NCBI GenBank assembly: GCA_021234155.1
Contig: JAJEKV010000045.1
Location: 9,533,105-9,597,104 of the forward strand
Length of the DNA stretch: 64,000 bases
From: Isoetes taiwanensis
Lineage: Eukaryota; Streptophyta; Lycopodiopsida; Isoetales; Isoetaceae
Direction of reading: 5' to 3'
A program made the position numbers and the translations under genes. Below are positions 34,595-47,012 of the stretch, one piece after another. The first letter of the stretch is position 1, and each line of letters begins with the position of its first letter. The notes beneath the pieces are model-generated. The model had not been told where the DNA came from. It did not search any database and was given only the letters and a program-made list of their open reading frames with translations.

Positions 34595-35927
34595 TTATGC
34601 ATCATCATATAATCGGGGAGGGAGGTACTTTTGGACGACGAAGGGGCGCATCATGCCATTATCTTCATGGTCGACGATATGGCAATGCCAGGGATACCCA
34701 GGGCCGGTGGTGGGATCGAAAGGAAAGGAAGAACCATCTTGTGAGGTGAAAGTGATGGAGAAAGTGGTAACCTCATCAGGGTAAGCAACAACGGTATCTT
34801 TCCAGCCTTGTTCGTCAATACCGCATGGAAGTGCATATCCAGTATAGCAGCTAGGGGTGCCACCTGTGACATTATATTCCACATCTAGACTGCATGTTCC
34901 ATTAGAATATTCTGTCGAGTTGAAAAGTTGGCGCGTTAGGCAGTGGAACTGAACCAAATGCAAATGCATGGGATGTGCATCGGGTGTTAGATTTATTATC
35001 TCCCATAATTCCGTAGTGCCTTCATATGGTTTCTCTGTCACTGTATCATTCCACATTAAACCGTTTATCAGTATCTTCAGCACGTTCGCAGGTGTTGTCT
35101 CATCTGTAACCTCGCTTAAGTTAAACCTCCTCTTCAGCGATGCAAAAAGAGGAGCCCTCTTGGGACCAAACATATTCGGAAACTTATCAGGAATTTTAGC
35201 ATTATGGCACGGATTTGTCAACATGGTTGAGTTGACAATGAACTTCGTAAACGTCCACAGGGAGGAAATTTCTGGTTTTTTATGCTTTTGTTCAAAACAA
35301 GAAACCATCATGGATCGGAGCTCAGGCGGCGCCGCCAATGCTCTGCCAAGAAACCTCCAGAAGGTTTTTTTATTTTCGAGTTAAACTTGGAAAGCCATAG
35401 CCGGAAAGCCATAGCCATAGCTCGAAACCTGTTGAAAGCCATAGATATGATTCTCCCACCATATTGTTGTAGGTACTCCCTTCCTTGCCACCAATGTTGG
35501 ACCCGGATATGATGCAGTTAAATTAGTAGTGCCATATGCATAGAGCGTGGTGTCATTTAGCTCACTATGCAATTTCTACATTCAAATAAACTCGATCTAA
35601 GTAACATACATGGTTGGTAAAAACACGAAGAAGAAAAACAAAGAATGTTTCATACAGGAGCCCAATGGCTCAGGCAAGCTACACATAAAGCATAATAAGG
35701 CAGAATAAAATATATAAAAAAAAAAAACTATATACCTGAGTAATCTTGTAAACCCCAAGTCTGAGTTCTCCATTGTATGCCTGAATGACACTAGGAGATG
35801 GTAAGGGATCTAAGAATTTGGTCAATGTTGGAGATGCAGCCATGGTACATTGAGAGTTCTGCCCGGCGACAGACGAGGAAAGAGTTAAGAGGTATAAGCC
35901 GACGATAAGCATGGAATGAGGAAGCAT
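34595..35927 (-). pseudogene. LPR1: LPR1-like multicopper oxidase, second copy with internal loss
   Basis: Exon 1 (35,736-35,927) is intact, with signal peptide and the same donor position as the complete copy. Exon 2 starts near 35,575 and keeps SELNDTTLYAYGTTNLTASY and TTIWWENHIY. Then about 250 residues are missing, including HLHG and YHDH. They are replaced by about 190 bp of unrelated DNA (about 35,250-35,440) before the frame resumes at KFIVNSTMLTN and runs to the stop at 34,595. The third and fourth copper blocks remain, with one change in the last (HEDNGMM instead of HEDNDMM). With half of the trinuclear-cluster ligands lost, the product could not be a multicopper oxidase. It is the paralogue of the gene at 24-25.9 kb. 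Confidence 0.88.
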
Positions 35928-38900
35928 CCCAACTGCAAAAGGCAAACAATCAAAGTCAGCACAAGCTTCTTAGATGAATCAATAGATATATGTTTTTTTA
36001 GTAGTGTGTGATCATCCACATTCATCCTACCTAAAAGTGTACAACTTCTAGGCACCATGGTGGCCGCCTCGTTTTTTCACAATAAAAGTCTATATTGCGG
36101 TAGTGAAATTAATGGCGGCATGTGTTCTCACGATATCGACTTTGCATTCCAAGATTTCTTATCTTATCTACTTAGCCTACTTAAAAAGTTTTTGCCCTTT
36201 CTCTCTCACGCCAGTGTCCCCTTTCCGGCTCCCAAAATTCACGCTTTTTCCGGCAAAAAAGCGTTTTTCCGGCCAAACTTCTTCTTCCAAGATATTTTTG
36301 TTGTTTCTGGAGCTTTTTCCGGCATCAAGTTTCTCTCTCTTGGGTGTGGGCGGTGCCCGAGGGTTAACGCAGCATAGTGGCCAGAGTTCACCAACCGCAG
36401 GCTAAAGCGAAGCTCCGGCTTTTCTCTCTCTCCCGTTACGGCGGTTTGACATCTCTGAGTATGAGTATGAGTATGCAGGAGGATGCTAAATGGCAGCCAA
36501 CGGTACAGTAGGCGAGTGCTGGAGCGTTATTTTGCCGTCAAACTTCTAAGGTAGAGATGCTTCATTCGTTAAGCGGCATGCCTTTCAAAAATGGCGAGCT
36601 CATTTTGCTTGAAGAACAGGGTCGGAGGTGAGAGGTGGCTGGGGAGGTGAGAGCTGATTGCGCACTGGAGGAACTGTTCTGCTGGAGCATCTCGGTAAGC
36701 AGCAGCATCTTTTCCTTCCGCCTTCTATGTTTTCTTTCAGAGCTTGAAAATGACGAGTCTTTAGGCAGCGGCATTACCAGCAAATTGGAAAATGTTTGCT
36801 GATGCTGGTGGCATTTTTCCAGCATGATCCAAAAGCAAAAGTTTTGCCAGCAATAGAGACTTTGGGCGTTGGTGCAAGATCCATTTGTGCAGAACACATA
36901 CTGACATAGCCGCCTAAAGCATCTTCATTTTCAGATCCCAACCCAGATAACAAGCTGGCTTCAGGTAAGCTTTCTTCTCTTTGCATCTGCATTCAACCAT
37001 TTCTCGAATTCAGACCTATCTAAAATCAGTCTTGGGCCTTTCACTTTTCGTTTCTTAACCCGTATCTTTATGGCTTATGACAGAAGCTTGGCTATGGCAT
37101 AGACTCAGGTCTTTACATTTTTATGGGATTAGGGTCTGATAGAATAAGCAGCAGGATTGAATCATTTTTTGTCTGTTGCAGCTACAGTGAGCTTTAGAAA
37201 ATATTTTATATGGACTTCGTCTTCTCGACATTGCTCAGGCATTGTTGTGCGTATTTGCTGGATGTGAAACCTCCTGACTTAATCTCCTCAAATCCATCTT
37301 CCACAAAACAGGTCAGATTCATTTGCAGGGAAATATAAACTCAGGTAGAAGATCAAGTATTTATATTTTGTTTTGAAGTAGTTAAGAAGTTGGTGCAGGC
37401 AGGATCTTGGGCTTCAAAAGGGGCATTGTTCCCTGGTTTAGTGAAGGTTCTAATTGGTTATATGGGGCTTTCCAATCCACCGAGGCCATGCAAGAGCAAG
37501 ATACGCCAGCTTCTATTTGCTTACCGCTGAGTGTAGGAGAGCACGAAATGGCAAAATGCAAAGGAGACGGTGCAGGGTACAAAGTGTTTGCCTGGAGCTT
37601 GAGATGGTCGGTTAGTAGACAATGCTTTAATTTTATTTTATAGTCTTTACTCATAACATCATGCTTGGTTTATTACAGAGTGTTTAAATTCAGCCATGCT
37701 ATTAGCCTTAAGCAGATATCCATCTATGAAGAAAGACTGAAGCTACCTGCATCATTGAGGTAAAGATAAACTATATTATCCTTGCCCAAAGTCTTTCTTA
37801 TCCATGTTTGCAAATAAGTAATTAGTCTCTTGCTATTCTCTTATAACGGAAAATTAGGAATGTAACACACTACATCCGCTTTTACTTATTGCCGGAAACT
37901 ATATAGTAATAATTGATATTTCTACTGTATATAGTTCTGTTTGGACGGAAGAAGCAGGCCCGATGCACGCCATTAAAATTTTCAGCCATATTACAAGCTG
38001 TTCTCATTATGCCAGCACAAGAATATTCTATATAGGTAAACATCTGTATCTGCGATTGGATGTCTTTTCAGAAAATTGAGCATTTCTTAAAGCCCGATTT
38101 TCACTTCTATGATTTTTCATTTACAATAAAGCATCCAGACAGTCTAGAGAGCTTTTGCATGAAATATTATTTGTTGGGGAAGTACCAGGTAAATGGTTAT
38201 GCCTTCTATTTTACATTATGCAAATTGTAGAAATAATTGCAGATTGAACTATTTGATTTGCTGGTCAAAGCCTATGACAAGATTTATTATGTATTTTGTG
38301 GATAAGTGCATGTGCTTATTTTTATTCATGATGCATCTGAGTGCGTGGTGCAGAATATAGGACTTGGCATAAAGAGCCATGGATCCAAAGAATGTGCTTA
38401 ATCTTGGCTCACCTTTCATAATCGCCACAGATCTCAGAAGCTAATAAATTGATTGAGTTCCAGAGTTTGCCCATATCTCACATTTGGAGCTCTTCTATGG
38501 CGCTTCGCAGCAAGTCCAGCTTTGAAAAATTCAGGGTGCCATCAATTCAAGTTAAACTTCATAATTTAGGGTGCCCAAGGTTAATTTAACTTTCCATTCA
38601 GACTTTTAACTTAACAAAAGCTAGATGCAGCAGAATAATCCATGCCTCAGACAGCTTGAAACAGGTGCACATATTAACAATTTCTGGGTTCATGAAAAAA
38701 AAAATGCATAATGTATTAGTCTATGGTTGCCATTTGTGCATAGTTTTGAAACATTAGTATTGAGGATCCCTGTTTAAAGTTTGAGTTTTCTACTTTTAAT
38801 AATTTTGTGGTGTTCGTGTAGGCACATTATCCTCACGAGAATCATGAGAATCTAAGGTGGTTATTTTTATTCTTCGGGGATGTCCAATTATGTAAGGATG

Positions 38901-39330
38901 ATGGCTATTGTTAGATTGTGCATTTTCTATCTCACAAATCACAAAACACATCTCTGGGGTTCTAACAGAATATTTCTTAATGGCATTCAAAAGTTGCAGC
39001 AAGTATTTCAAAGTTTGCATTCTTTATTTGTTCATTTGTTTGTTCGTTGTCATTTCGAATTACAAGTGTTGAGTGAATAAGTGAATACTGTCCATGAATA
39101 AGTGAAGAGAAGAGAGACTGTTCGTGAATGCTAAAATATGGGGTGCAGATCACAGTTTGAGGTCAGGCTTAGTGAGTTGCATTTTCTTATCAGACCTGAT
39201 GGTGATGGTGCATGAACGTGTGTACATAATGTACGTGATTCAAATCTATGCAGAATAATGAATAGTCTTCTAAGTAATTCTATTGCTCCTCTGAGATGGT
39301 GCGCTGATTTGAACTTTATGGCCGAGCTTG

Positions 39331-41255
39331 AGATGTTTATGTGTACAAGAATTGAGATCTTTATGTGTACAAGAGTAACATATACAGGATTTCATAAATC
39401 TGACTGAAAACGTGGAAGAAAGTGTGGGATTGATTTCATCTTATGCCATCTAGATGTGGTGCTCCTCCACATGGCAGTGACAGCGTAAGACTATAACAGG
39501 TGGTTCTCATGAGACTTAGAAGGAGTTGCGCCTTAGGTGGTTGTTTATAACAGGTGGTTCTCATGAGACTTAGAAGGAGTTGCGCCTTAGGCGGTTGTTT
39601 TGCACGCAATGAGATAACTCAGAAGAAAGCATCTCATCTTATTTAAGTTCAGCCAGGGCTGATGATGGAAACTATCGAAACCTTTGCTCACAAGGAAGGA
39701 TAATGGCCACAACAGTAAATGTATTTTCAAAGAGAAGGCTAATGTGCCCGGTTGAATTTTAATGTCTAACCGGCATTACGAGGAAGTAAATGAGAATAAT
39801 TCAGAAGAAGGCGCCTCATATTTTTTAAGTTAAGCTGGGCCTGATGATCTAAACTATCGAAACCTTCGCTTTTGCAAAAGATAATGGCCACAACGGTAAA
39901 TGCATTTTCAAACAGAAGGTTAATGTGGCGCTGTTGAACTTTAATCTTGAATATATCAAAGCAAAATTAATTGGGCTCTTTGCAAAATGGCAAAACATTC
40001 TCGCAAATTAGTTTGGGATGTTTATGTGTACAAGAATTGAGATCTTTATGTGTACAAGAGTAACATATACAGGATTTCATAAATCTGACTGAAAACGTGG
40101 AAGAAAGTGTGGGATTATGCCATCTAGATGTGGTGCTCCTCCACATGGCAGTGACAGCATAAGACTATAACAGGTGGTTCTCATGAGACTTAGAAGGAGT
40201 TGCGCCTTAGGTGGTTGTTTATAACAGGTGGTTCTCATGAGACTTAGAAGGAGTTGCGCCTTAGGTGGTTGTTTTGCACGCAATGAGATAACTCAGAAGA
40301 AAGCATCTCATCTTATTTAAGTTCAGCCAGGGCTGATGATGGAAACTATCGAAACCTTTGCTCACAAGGAAGGATAATGGCCACAACAGTAAATGTATTT
40401 TCAAAGAGAAGGCTAATGTGCCCGGTTGAATTTTAATGTCTAACCGGCATTACGAGGAAGTAAATGAGAATAATTCAGAAGAAGGCGCCTCATATTTTTA
40501 AGTTAAGCTGGGCCTGATGATCTAAACTATCGAAACCTTCGCTTTTGCAAAAGATAATGGCCACAACAGTAAATGCATTTTCAAACAGAAGGTTAATGTG
40601 GCGTTTTTGAACTTTAATCTTGAATATATCAAAGCAAAATTAATTGGGCTGTTTGCAAAATGGCAAAACATTATCGCAAATTAGTTTGGGATGTTTATGT
40701 GTACAAGAATTGAGATCTTTATGTGTACAAGAGTAACATATACAGGATTTCATAAATCTGACTGAAAACGTGGAAGAAAGTGTGGGATTGATTTCATCTT
40801 ATGCCATCTAGATGTGGTGCTCCTCCACATGGCAGTGACAGCGTAAGACTATAACAGGTGGTTCTCATGAGACTTAGAAGGAGTTGCGCCTTAGGTGGTT
40901 GTTTATAACAGGTGGTTCTCATGAGACTTAGAAGGAGTTACGCCTTAGGTGGTTGTTTTGCACGCAATGAGATAACTCAGAAGAAAGCATCTCATCTTAT
41001 TTAAGTTCAGCCAGGGCTGATGATGGAAACTATCGAAACCTTTGCTCACAAGGAAGGATAATGGCCACAACAGTAAATGTATTTTCAAAGAGAAGGCTAA
41101 TGTGCCCGATTGAATTTTAATGTCTAACCGGCATTACGAGGAAGTAAATGAGAATAATTCAGAAGAAGGCACCTCATATTTTTTAAGTTAAGCTGGGCCT
41201 GATGATCTAAACTATCGAAACCTTCGCTTTTGCAAAAGATAATGGCCACAACGTG
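39331..41255. repeat. Tandem array in Helitron A, about 2.9 units of 675-690 bp
   Basis: Units start at gatgtttatgtgtacaag near 39,332, 40,017 and 40,690; the third is cut short by the Helitron 3' end. Each unit contains a nested duplication of about 57 bp (acaggtggttctcatgagac ...) and two related half-units around aatggccacaac. Confidence 0.9.
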
Positions 41256-41310
41256 ACAGTACAGTTGTGCAAAAGATAAAGACCGAGGGAAAACACGTGA
41301 CAGTACATTA

Positions 41311-41340
41311 GCCCGGCATCGCCGGGCACACGTTTACTAG
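41311..41340 (+). repeat. Helitron A 3' terminal hairpin and CTAG end
   Basis: A 7-bp GC stem with a 3-nt loop, then ACACGTTTACTAG. Identical to the end at 45,187-45,216 except for the loop base (atc against aac). Confidence 0.92.
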
Positions 41341-42179
41341 TCTACTTATTTAAAAAGTTTTTGGGGTGGGGTGTCTCCCTTTTTCCGGCCCCGGTAACAC
41401 TCCTTTTTCCGGCCAAAAGCGTGATTTTGGAATGTCTTAAAATCTTTCCGGCAAAATTTTGGGTTTTATTTCGGGGTAGGGTTTAAGCCGTTTTTGAAAG
41501 ACGGTGCTAGGGTTTGAGCCGTTTTGAAAGACGGTGTTGTAACACCTGCTCCAGAATAGCTGATTTCCATCTCCACTCGAAAATGCGGAGGCGGTTCTCA
41601 AGCCAAAGTGCCGGTTTTCAAGCAAGCTATACGTCTTCTTTCAAGTATGTAGAGGTGGTTCTGAAGCTGGATGACGATTCTCCTCCTCCTCTGCCTTCCA
41701 TATTTCATTCAGGGCCATAGGAGCAAGCAAATTAAATCCTAGAGGTCTCATGGAGCTCCGACATCAGGTAACAGATAAGAAATTACTTGCGGTTTCTTTT
41801 TAGCTTCAGTCCGTCATTTGATTTTTTCATGTTTAGGTCTTCAGTAGCGAAGCCGCTATGTTCAATCCTCCAGCTTTTAAAAGATTGGCATTCTTCATTT
41901 CACGTTTGCAAGTGCAGGTTGAGCTATGGCATTCTCAACATAAAAATTGTTGTTCTGCTATATATGAAACGTGCAAAGAAGAATTACCTACACTTTGGGG
42001 CAAGCTGCAGTGTAAGAAGAATTACCTACACTAAGGCAAATCCGCCTTCTCTAATCTGCCGTTATCACAACCTACAGCCGATTGTTCTCTTGCTTCATGT
42101 ACCAGATTTGCAGGTAAGGATTATAAAATTGTAGCATTATTTAGTACTTCATGTTTCTTAAATTCTGGATTATGCAGCA

Positions 42180-43070
42180 GCAGCATTCCTTCTCAAAAAG
42201 AACTTTAAATTGTCAATTGGATCAGACTTTGAAGACATTGAAGGTACATAATTTGCATGTTGTCCTCTGTTGTTCTAAAGCTTTAAGTCTTTAAGTACTT
42301 CTGCAGTTAAAACGTGCACTAAAGAGAAGCTTAAATCAAGAAGCATCCTTATTTACTAGCATAGGTTCTGCATAAATTTTGCAATGTGTATATATGAGTC
42401 TCTGATATTTTGCACATATAATGCAGACATTATCATATTTTGTTTTGATACGGAGTGATTAGATAATTCAGAAATTTTTTTGCTAGGTGAGCATAGGATG
42501 CTCTACAAGCCTGAGCTGCCTGACCATAAACCACGTGAAATGAGATGGGGCTTGCCTTCTGTACTTGGGGTTCCAGTGCATGTGCTCTCGCAGCGGGAAT
42601 CTGCTATTGAGGTTTAAAAAGCTACAACTTGGGCATACATCTGATTTCAGATATTATTTCTTTTTATTTTGTTCTTAACTTCCAGCTCATAAGCAGGGGA
42701 AAGTTTTATATTCAGCAGGTATTGCATAATCAAAAATACAAGAGTTGCAGTTCTTTCTGCTGTTGTTTATTATTGGAGAGCTAAGGTAGCCAAGGTAATT
42801 AGTCCTTATGAAACTCTCTACTAAAGATAATCCTTAATTGATTTTTTTTGATAAAATGTGATGGACGTCTTGCTAAAACATCCATTTTGCTAATGACACT
42901 GGCATTTCTAAATATTCGTTTTGACTTCCCTAGGCTTCTGGAGCATCTCAATAACAGGCAGAAACTTCAGTCCAAAACTCCTGCTTCTTTGAGATTCAAT
43001 CATTCCAACTGGTTTTATCGATTTAAAGAGCACATGGGTTTTGATTGGTTCTGCTTCTTCCCTTCTATTC
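42180..43070 (+). pseudogene. Unidentified multi-exon gene fragment inside Helitron B
   Basis: Plus-strand exon candidates with good splice borders share one frame. At about 42,183-42,242, FLLKKNFKLSIGSDFEDIE lies before a GTACAT donor. At about 42,487-42,611, GEHRMLYKPELPDHKPRE then RWGLPSVLGVPVHVLSQRE follows a gctag acceptor. At about 42,686-42,719, LISRGKFYIQQ. Near 42,935-43,050, LLEHLNNRQKLQSKTPASL and NHSNWFYRFKEHMGFDW follow a ccctag acceptor. The exon chain reads as a real protein, so Helitron-mediated capture of a gene segment is the best explanation. I do not recognise the family. Confidence 0.5.
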
Positions 43071-45186
43071 AATGCATTTTGATACGTCAAGTAGGAAAGG
43101 GTATTATTTCATTATTTCATTCTGCAGTGAACAGTTCTCAAACAGACAAAGATGCTATTCTTTAACGGCCCTTTTTGTATGCTGATATCTCACAGTCATT
43201 TGGCATATGCCCTTTCGCATAAGCAATGTTTACAAGTAACTTTCCTTTTTTTCTTTTTTTTTCTAGAATCTGAATACCAACCAGTTTTCCAAAAAGTGAG
43301 CATAGATCTGGGGTGGTTATTTGAAACATGGTTGAAAAACGAGGATAAGTTCAGACACGTTCAAGTCTTTAACAAGCGCATGTGTTGCTGATGCATTGGC
43401 GGGCAGATTTTTCGCAAGCGTATGTCAGCACAACCTTTCACAAGCAGAAGTATGTTTAGTGTTTTGAATGGGAAGCATATGGAAAGCTTCCATTGACATT
43501 TGTATGTTTTCGAAACCAAATTATGTTTTTGAGATTTCTTCAAACTCTAGAAATTTTTTATCCTTTGTTCGTCTATATTCTACATGGCGAAGGTTTTATC
43601 AATTTTTGAGCCCTTGCACAAGCATGGGTTTAACTATAAAAATCTCAAGCCAGAGAAATCTTATGCATTTTATTAAACAAGTTTATTCGCATACGAGTTG
43701 CAAATAATGTTCTCAACAGTATTAGATTATGACATTCCACTCATAGATTTCATGGGGATAGGGCCATTTTAAAAGGAGAAGTATTAGTCTACTCCAAATT
43801 GCAAATAAGCGTGCCTAAGAGAACGTCGTTTACAAGGATGCTTTGACCTATCCTTGACTTTGACGCTTCAACATCAATATGTAATGTTGAAGGTTGCTTA
43901 AGCAACCTCTATTACATACCCACAAAGCAAGTCTACGAACCGCATTTTATTGGTGTTTGGTTATTGTATATGTATGCAACCACAAAGCTAGACAGAGTTG
44001 TTAGTATTAAAAAACGGCCAAGCCATTTGATCATGGGTGAAATTTTGAGTATTAGCCCAAGAACATGGAATTTAGTATTTACTTTTAAACAAGCAAGCAC
44101 ATCACATTGACAAACTATGTAAAATTACATAACATTGTTCTGACTGAGCTTGGAATGAGGCATGGCAGCACCAAACGCCTTTTAAACATGATTCCAAATT
44201 CCTTTTGGCATAACACAAAATCTACTTATGCCCTGCATCGTTGTCACAAATGTAAAATTTGCCTAGGTTGATATAACACTATGAGCCTCAAGAAGAAATG
44301 CGGCAATTGGAAGAGAGCTGTATTCAATGTGAATGTGGTCTAATTTTCAAAAACACCATGAGAAATGGCTTAAGAAGAGATGTCACAAATCGATAGTTTA
44401 TAAACACATGTGCTAGGGTTTACATTAGGTGAAACAATTGTCACTTATAAATACATGAGCTAGGGTTTACATTGGGTGAAACTGTAGTCACTCGCTCCAA
44501 CTAATGCACGACAACTAAAGCACATGAACCAACCTTTGTGTGGCGTTTTGAGCATAGCATTTGAGGATCATATTTCCCACTTAAAAGAAGGTTTGGTTGC
44601 GTCCCATATTCCTTATAAGACATTGGGCTCTCTATTGGAATATGTCCTTTATTTGCTAAAATTTAATACATTGAGATACTATTCGTAGACAGTTTTCGCA
44701 ATATATAGGAAGGCAAAATAGCATCCACTCTAGCAAACATCAAACTTTGTCATTTTAACAACATCCGAAATTTCACATGATTTTCCAGAAGAGTAACTCA
44801 CTTAAATTAAAGGCAAGTAAAAACACACAAACTCCACCCATCATACTTTAGCGCGGCACACTGAGCTCCTCAATTTTCACGCTTGCTACCCCATGCACAT
44901 GAACGTGGTATTGTCATTCTCAATCATACCATGACCCAAGAGCGCGTATGACAAAACACTAGGGACGTGATGATAACTCTTGACATTCTTTAGGCATTTG
45001 ACGACATGGTGACCAAAGACATAACACGGGACCAATTTCAGTTAATACAATGATCATATTGTAATTAGACAATTTCAATGATAAAAATAACTAAGAAGCA
45101 AATAAAGACCATTTTTGCTAATATCTGTTGTTGAAGTTGCACATATGAACCTTAAAGGCCGAGTAAAAACACATGCCAAGACATTA

Positions 45187-45216
45187 GCCCGGCAACGCCG
45201 GGCACACGTTTACTAG
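45187..45216 (+). repeat. Helitron B 3' terminal hairpin and CTAG end
   Basis: GCCCGGC-aac-GCCGGGC at 45,187-45,203, then ACACGTTTACTAG, followed by the host T. Confidence 0.92.
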
Positions 45217-45949
45217 TACATATTATGAAAAGAATGCACGAAGTTTATTTTTACATTTCTAACTAGGCAAGGAGGCATCACTATATCACGTTGTGCATGT
45301 TGATGTCATCAAGTTCCTACCAATATAGACTAACTTGCCATATAGGCATTCTATAAAGAAACTAGACTACCATAAGCATTATTTGAACATTTTATTCCGC
45401 TTCTCCATAGATCCAACATGAATTAGTGATGCCGCGAATTAATGATGCCGCCATGTCCTCGTGTACAACTATTGGTAATGTTATTTCCTATGCATGTTCA
45501 AATGTCTAGAAAATACTCTTTACTCTAATTTGCATAAGGGGTCAAGTTCAACGTGTGAATAAAATGCTCTTTGTTTAAATAATCTATGGCCTAAGGCACG
45601 AGGAATAAATAGGATAGAATAGATTTCTTAACAACTGTGGCTCTTAGATATGTCATTGATAAGCAAACATTATGGTTTTTAATGACCAAAGTTAGAAGAA
45701 CTAAAAAGAATAAAATAACAAGTGCTACACATGGAGAGTTGACCTTTAGAAAACAACAAAGACTCCTTGCCTAGCATGGACCTATTGAATATATTAAAAC
45801 ATGGAGCGAGGAGGGATTAATGTATTTATACTTTATACTTTCTTAGTGAATGTATGGGGTGATTTTGGAGCAAGGCCAGAATTTGATGATGCAAGATGTT
45901 GATGCTGACATCATTGTACCTATATAACACAAATACTAGTATCAACAAG

Positions 45950-46250
45950 CTGGATTTATTACTGGTCTTAGGCTTCTAAAGTCTCAAGATTCTCTTCACA
46001 TACTCTAATATGCAGATGGTATCTTTATATTTCTCCATGGTGATGTTGCCAATATAAATTTCAGTAGCTTCTGGTTTCTATTTACAATTTTCAAAGTGTC
46101 TAATTGTTGGTGATATCGAGCTTCAACATTTGGCGCGTACTATAATCTTACGAATTATGCAAGCTTCAAAGCTTTTAGATGTGCCACTTTCTCTTGATCC
46201 TACTTTGAAAGGTCATAAAACGTTGAAAAGATTAGGGTTCATTGAATAAT
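45950..46250 (+). mobile_element. LINE reverse-transcriptase remnant
   Basis: One frame reads QQAGFITGLRLLKSQDSL, then a stop, then YADGIFIFLHGDVANINF. The first matches the QxxFxxGR region and the second the catalytic YADD box (here YADG) of LINE reverse transcriptases. They are far closer together than normal, so an internal deletion has removed the palm segment between them. Inactive relic, plus strand. Confidence 0.6.
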
Positions 46251-46278
46251 GATTTTCATGAAGGATCCACCCTTTGGT

Positions 46279-47012
46279 GTGTTGGTCATCACAAATGTAT
46301 TAGTGTGTAACATATGGTATCAGAGCCCAAGGTTCAATTCCTTCCGTTGTGCTTGAGGGTGCTTGACGAGCGGAAACGCGATGATCCGTTTTTAGCAAAT
46401 TGCTTCGGGGGGCTTCCCACAAAATCAAATTCGTTAAAAACGATTTCCCATCCGACTTGCATGTGTTAAGAGGTGTTAAGCATGCCACCAGCGTGGCGGA
46501 GCGAGTTTTGAGATGACGGGGCGAGTTACTTGGATTTGGCTATGGGGGGAACAAAATTTCTCTCTGTACAACAGGGTTTCTCTGTATAACACAATTCTCT
46601 GTACAGCACGATCCTAAATGGATCAATCAAGCGACTTCAAATTTTTCGGGATATTCAAGTCGAGAGAAGAAGGCAATCTAGACAGCGGAAAAGAGAAAGG
46701 GAGGGGGAGAAAGAAAATATCCAGTCTCAAGTTGGCAGAGGCCTGAGTGCGAGAAGGCTTCAAGAATTGTCCAAGAATTTGGACGATTATTTCAATGATA
46801 TCACAAAGCCTTTGAAAGAAGGGGATAAGGCACTGGTGGTGCACAAATTTGTGAAGAGAGTGAAGGCGAAACTGCCACTGGAGGTGGACTTTGTTGATCA
46901 TGATCAAAGCAAGATCACGAAGAACGTCATTAGAAATTTCTCATTGTCACTCAATCAGCAAAAGAATCTAAGAAAGACATATATATTGCAAGCAAGAAAG
47001 TCTTCATTGTAG
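46279..47012 (+). mobile_element. Possible start of an LTR element (tRNA-Met primer-binding site)
   Basis: TGGTATCAGAGC at 46,315-46,326 equals the initiator-tRNA-Met primer-binding site used by many plant Copia and short-LTR (TRIM/SMART) elements. It stands just after ...GTGTAACA, which could be an LTR end. If the LTR began at TGTTGG 46,279 it would be only about 35 bp. A frame at 46,767-47,012 (LDDYFNDITKPLKEGDKAL) has no recognisable gag features. I did not find the second LTR. Identity is tentative. Confidence 0.35.

Larger units (their letters stand above)
36167..41340 (+). mobile_element. Helitron A, non-autonomous
   Basis: It starts TCTACTTA after an A (36,166) and ends CTAG at 41,340 before a T: the A/T insertion without target duplication that Helitrons show. 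The 3' end has the expected hairpin, GCCCGGC-atc-GCCGGGC at 41,311-41,327, 13 nt from the terminus. At 5,174 bp it encodes no Rep/helicase. Exon-like blocks inside (for example 37,677-37,760 with KFSHAISLKQISIYEERLKL, between an attacag acceptor and a GTAAAG donor) suggest captured gene pieces that I cannot identify. A tandem array fills its 3' part. Confidence 0.88.
41341..45216 (+). mobile_element. Helitron B, non-autonomous, abutting Helitron A
   Basis: It begins TCTACTTATTTAAAAAG at the very base after Helitron A and ends CTAG at 45,216 before a T. It has the same 3' hairpin family as A and a similar GC-rich CCGGC stretch near its 5' end (tttttccggccaaaagcg). At 3,876 bp it has no Rep/helicase gene. 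It carries a set of unidentified captured exons at 42.2-43.1 kb. AT-rich DNA fills 43.4-45.2 kb, including a duplicated block of about 57 bp (gctagggtttacatt) near 44,400-44,480. Confidence 0.88.
30150..45830. repeat. Segmental duplication, copy 2 (interrupted)
   Basis: Homologous pieces at 30,150-30,390, 34,500-36,166 and 45,217-45,830 follow the order of copy 1 (23,590-26,660). They are split by the CACTA-like element (30,391-34,473) and two Helitrons (36,167-45,216). The oxidase inside has also lost part of exon 2. Divergence between copies is obvious but alignable by eye over much of the length. Confidence 0.75.

Noticed and set aside
46767-47012. 81-aa frame as a retroelement gag
   Set aside because: No zinc knuckle or gag-like pattern; kept only as part of a tentative LTR element.
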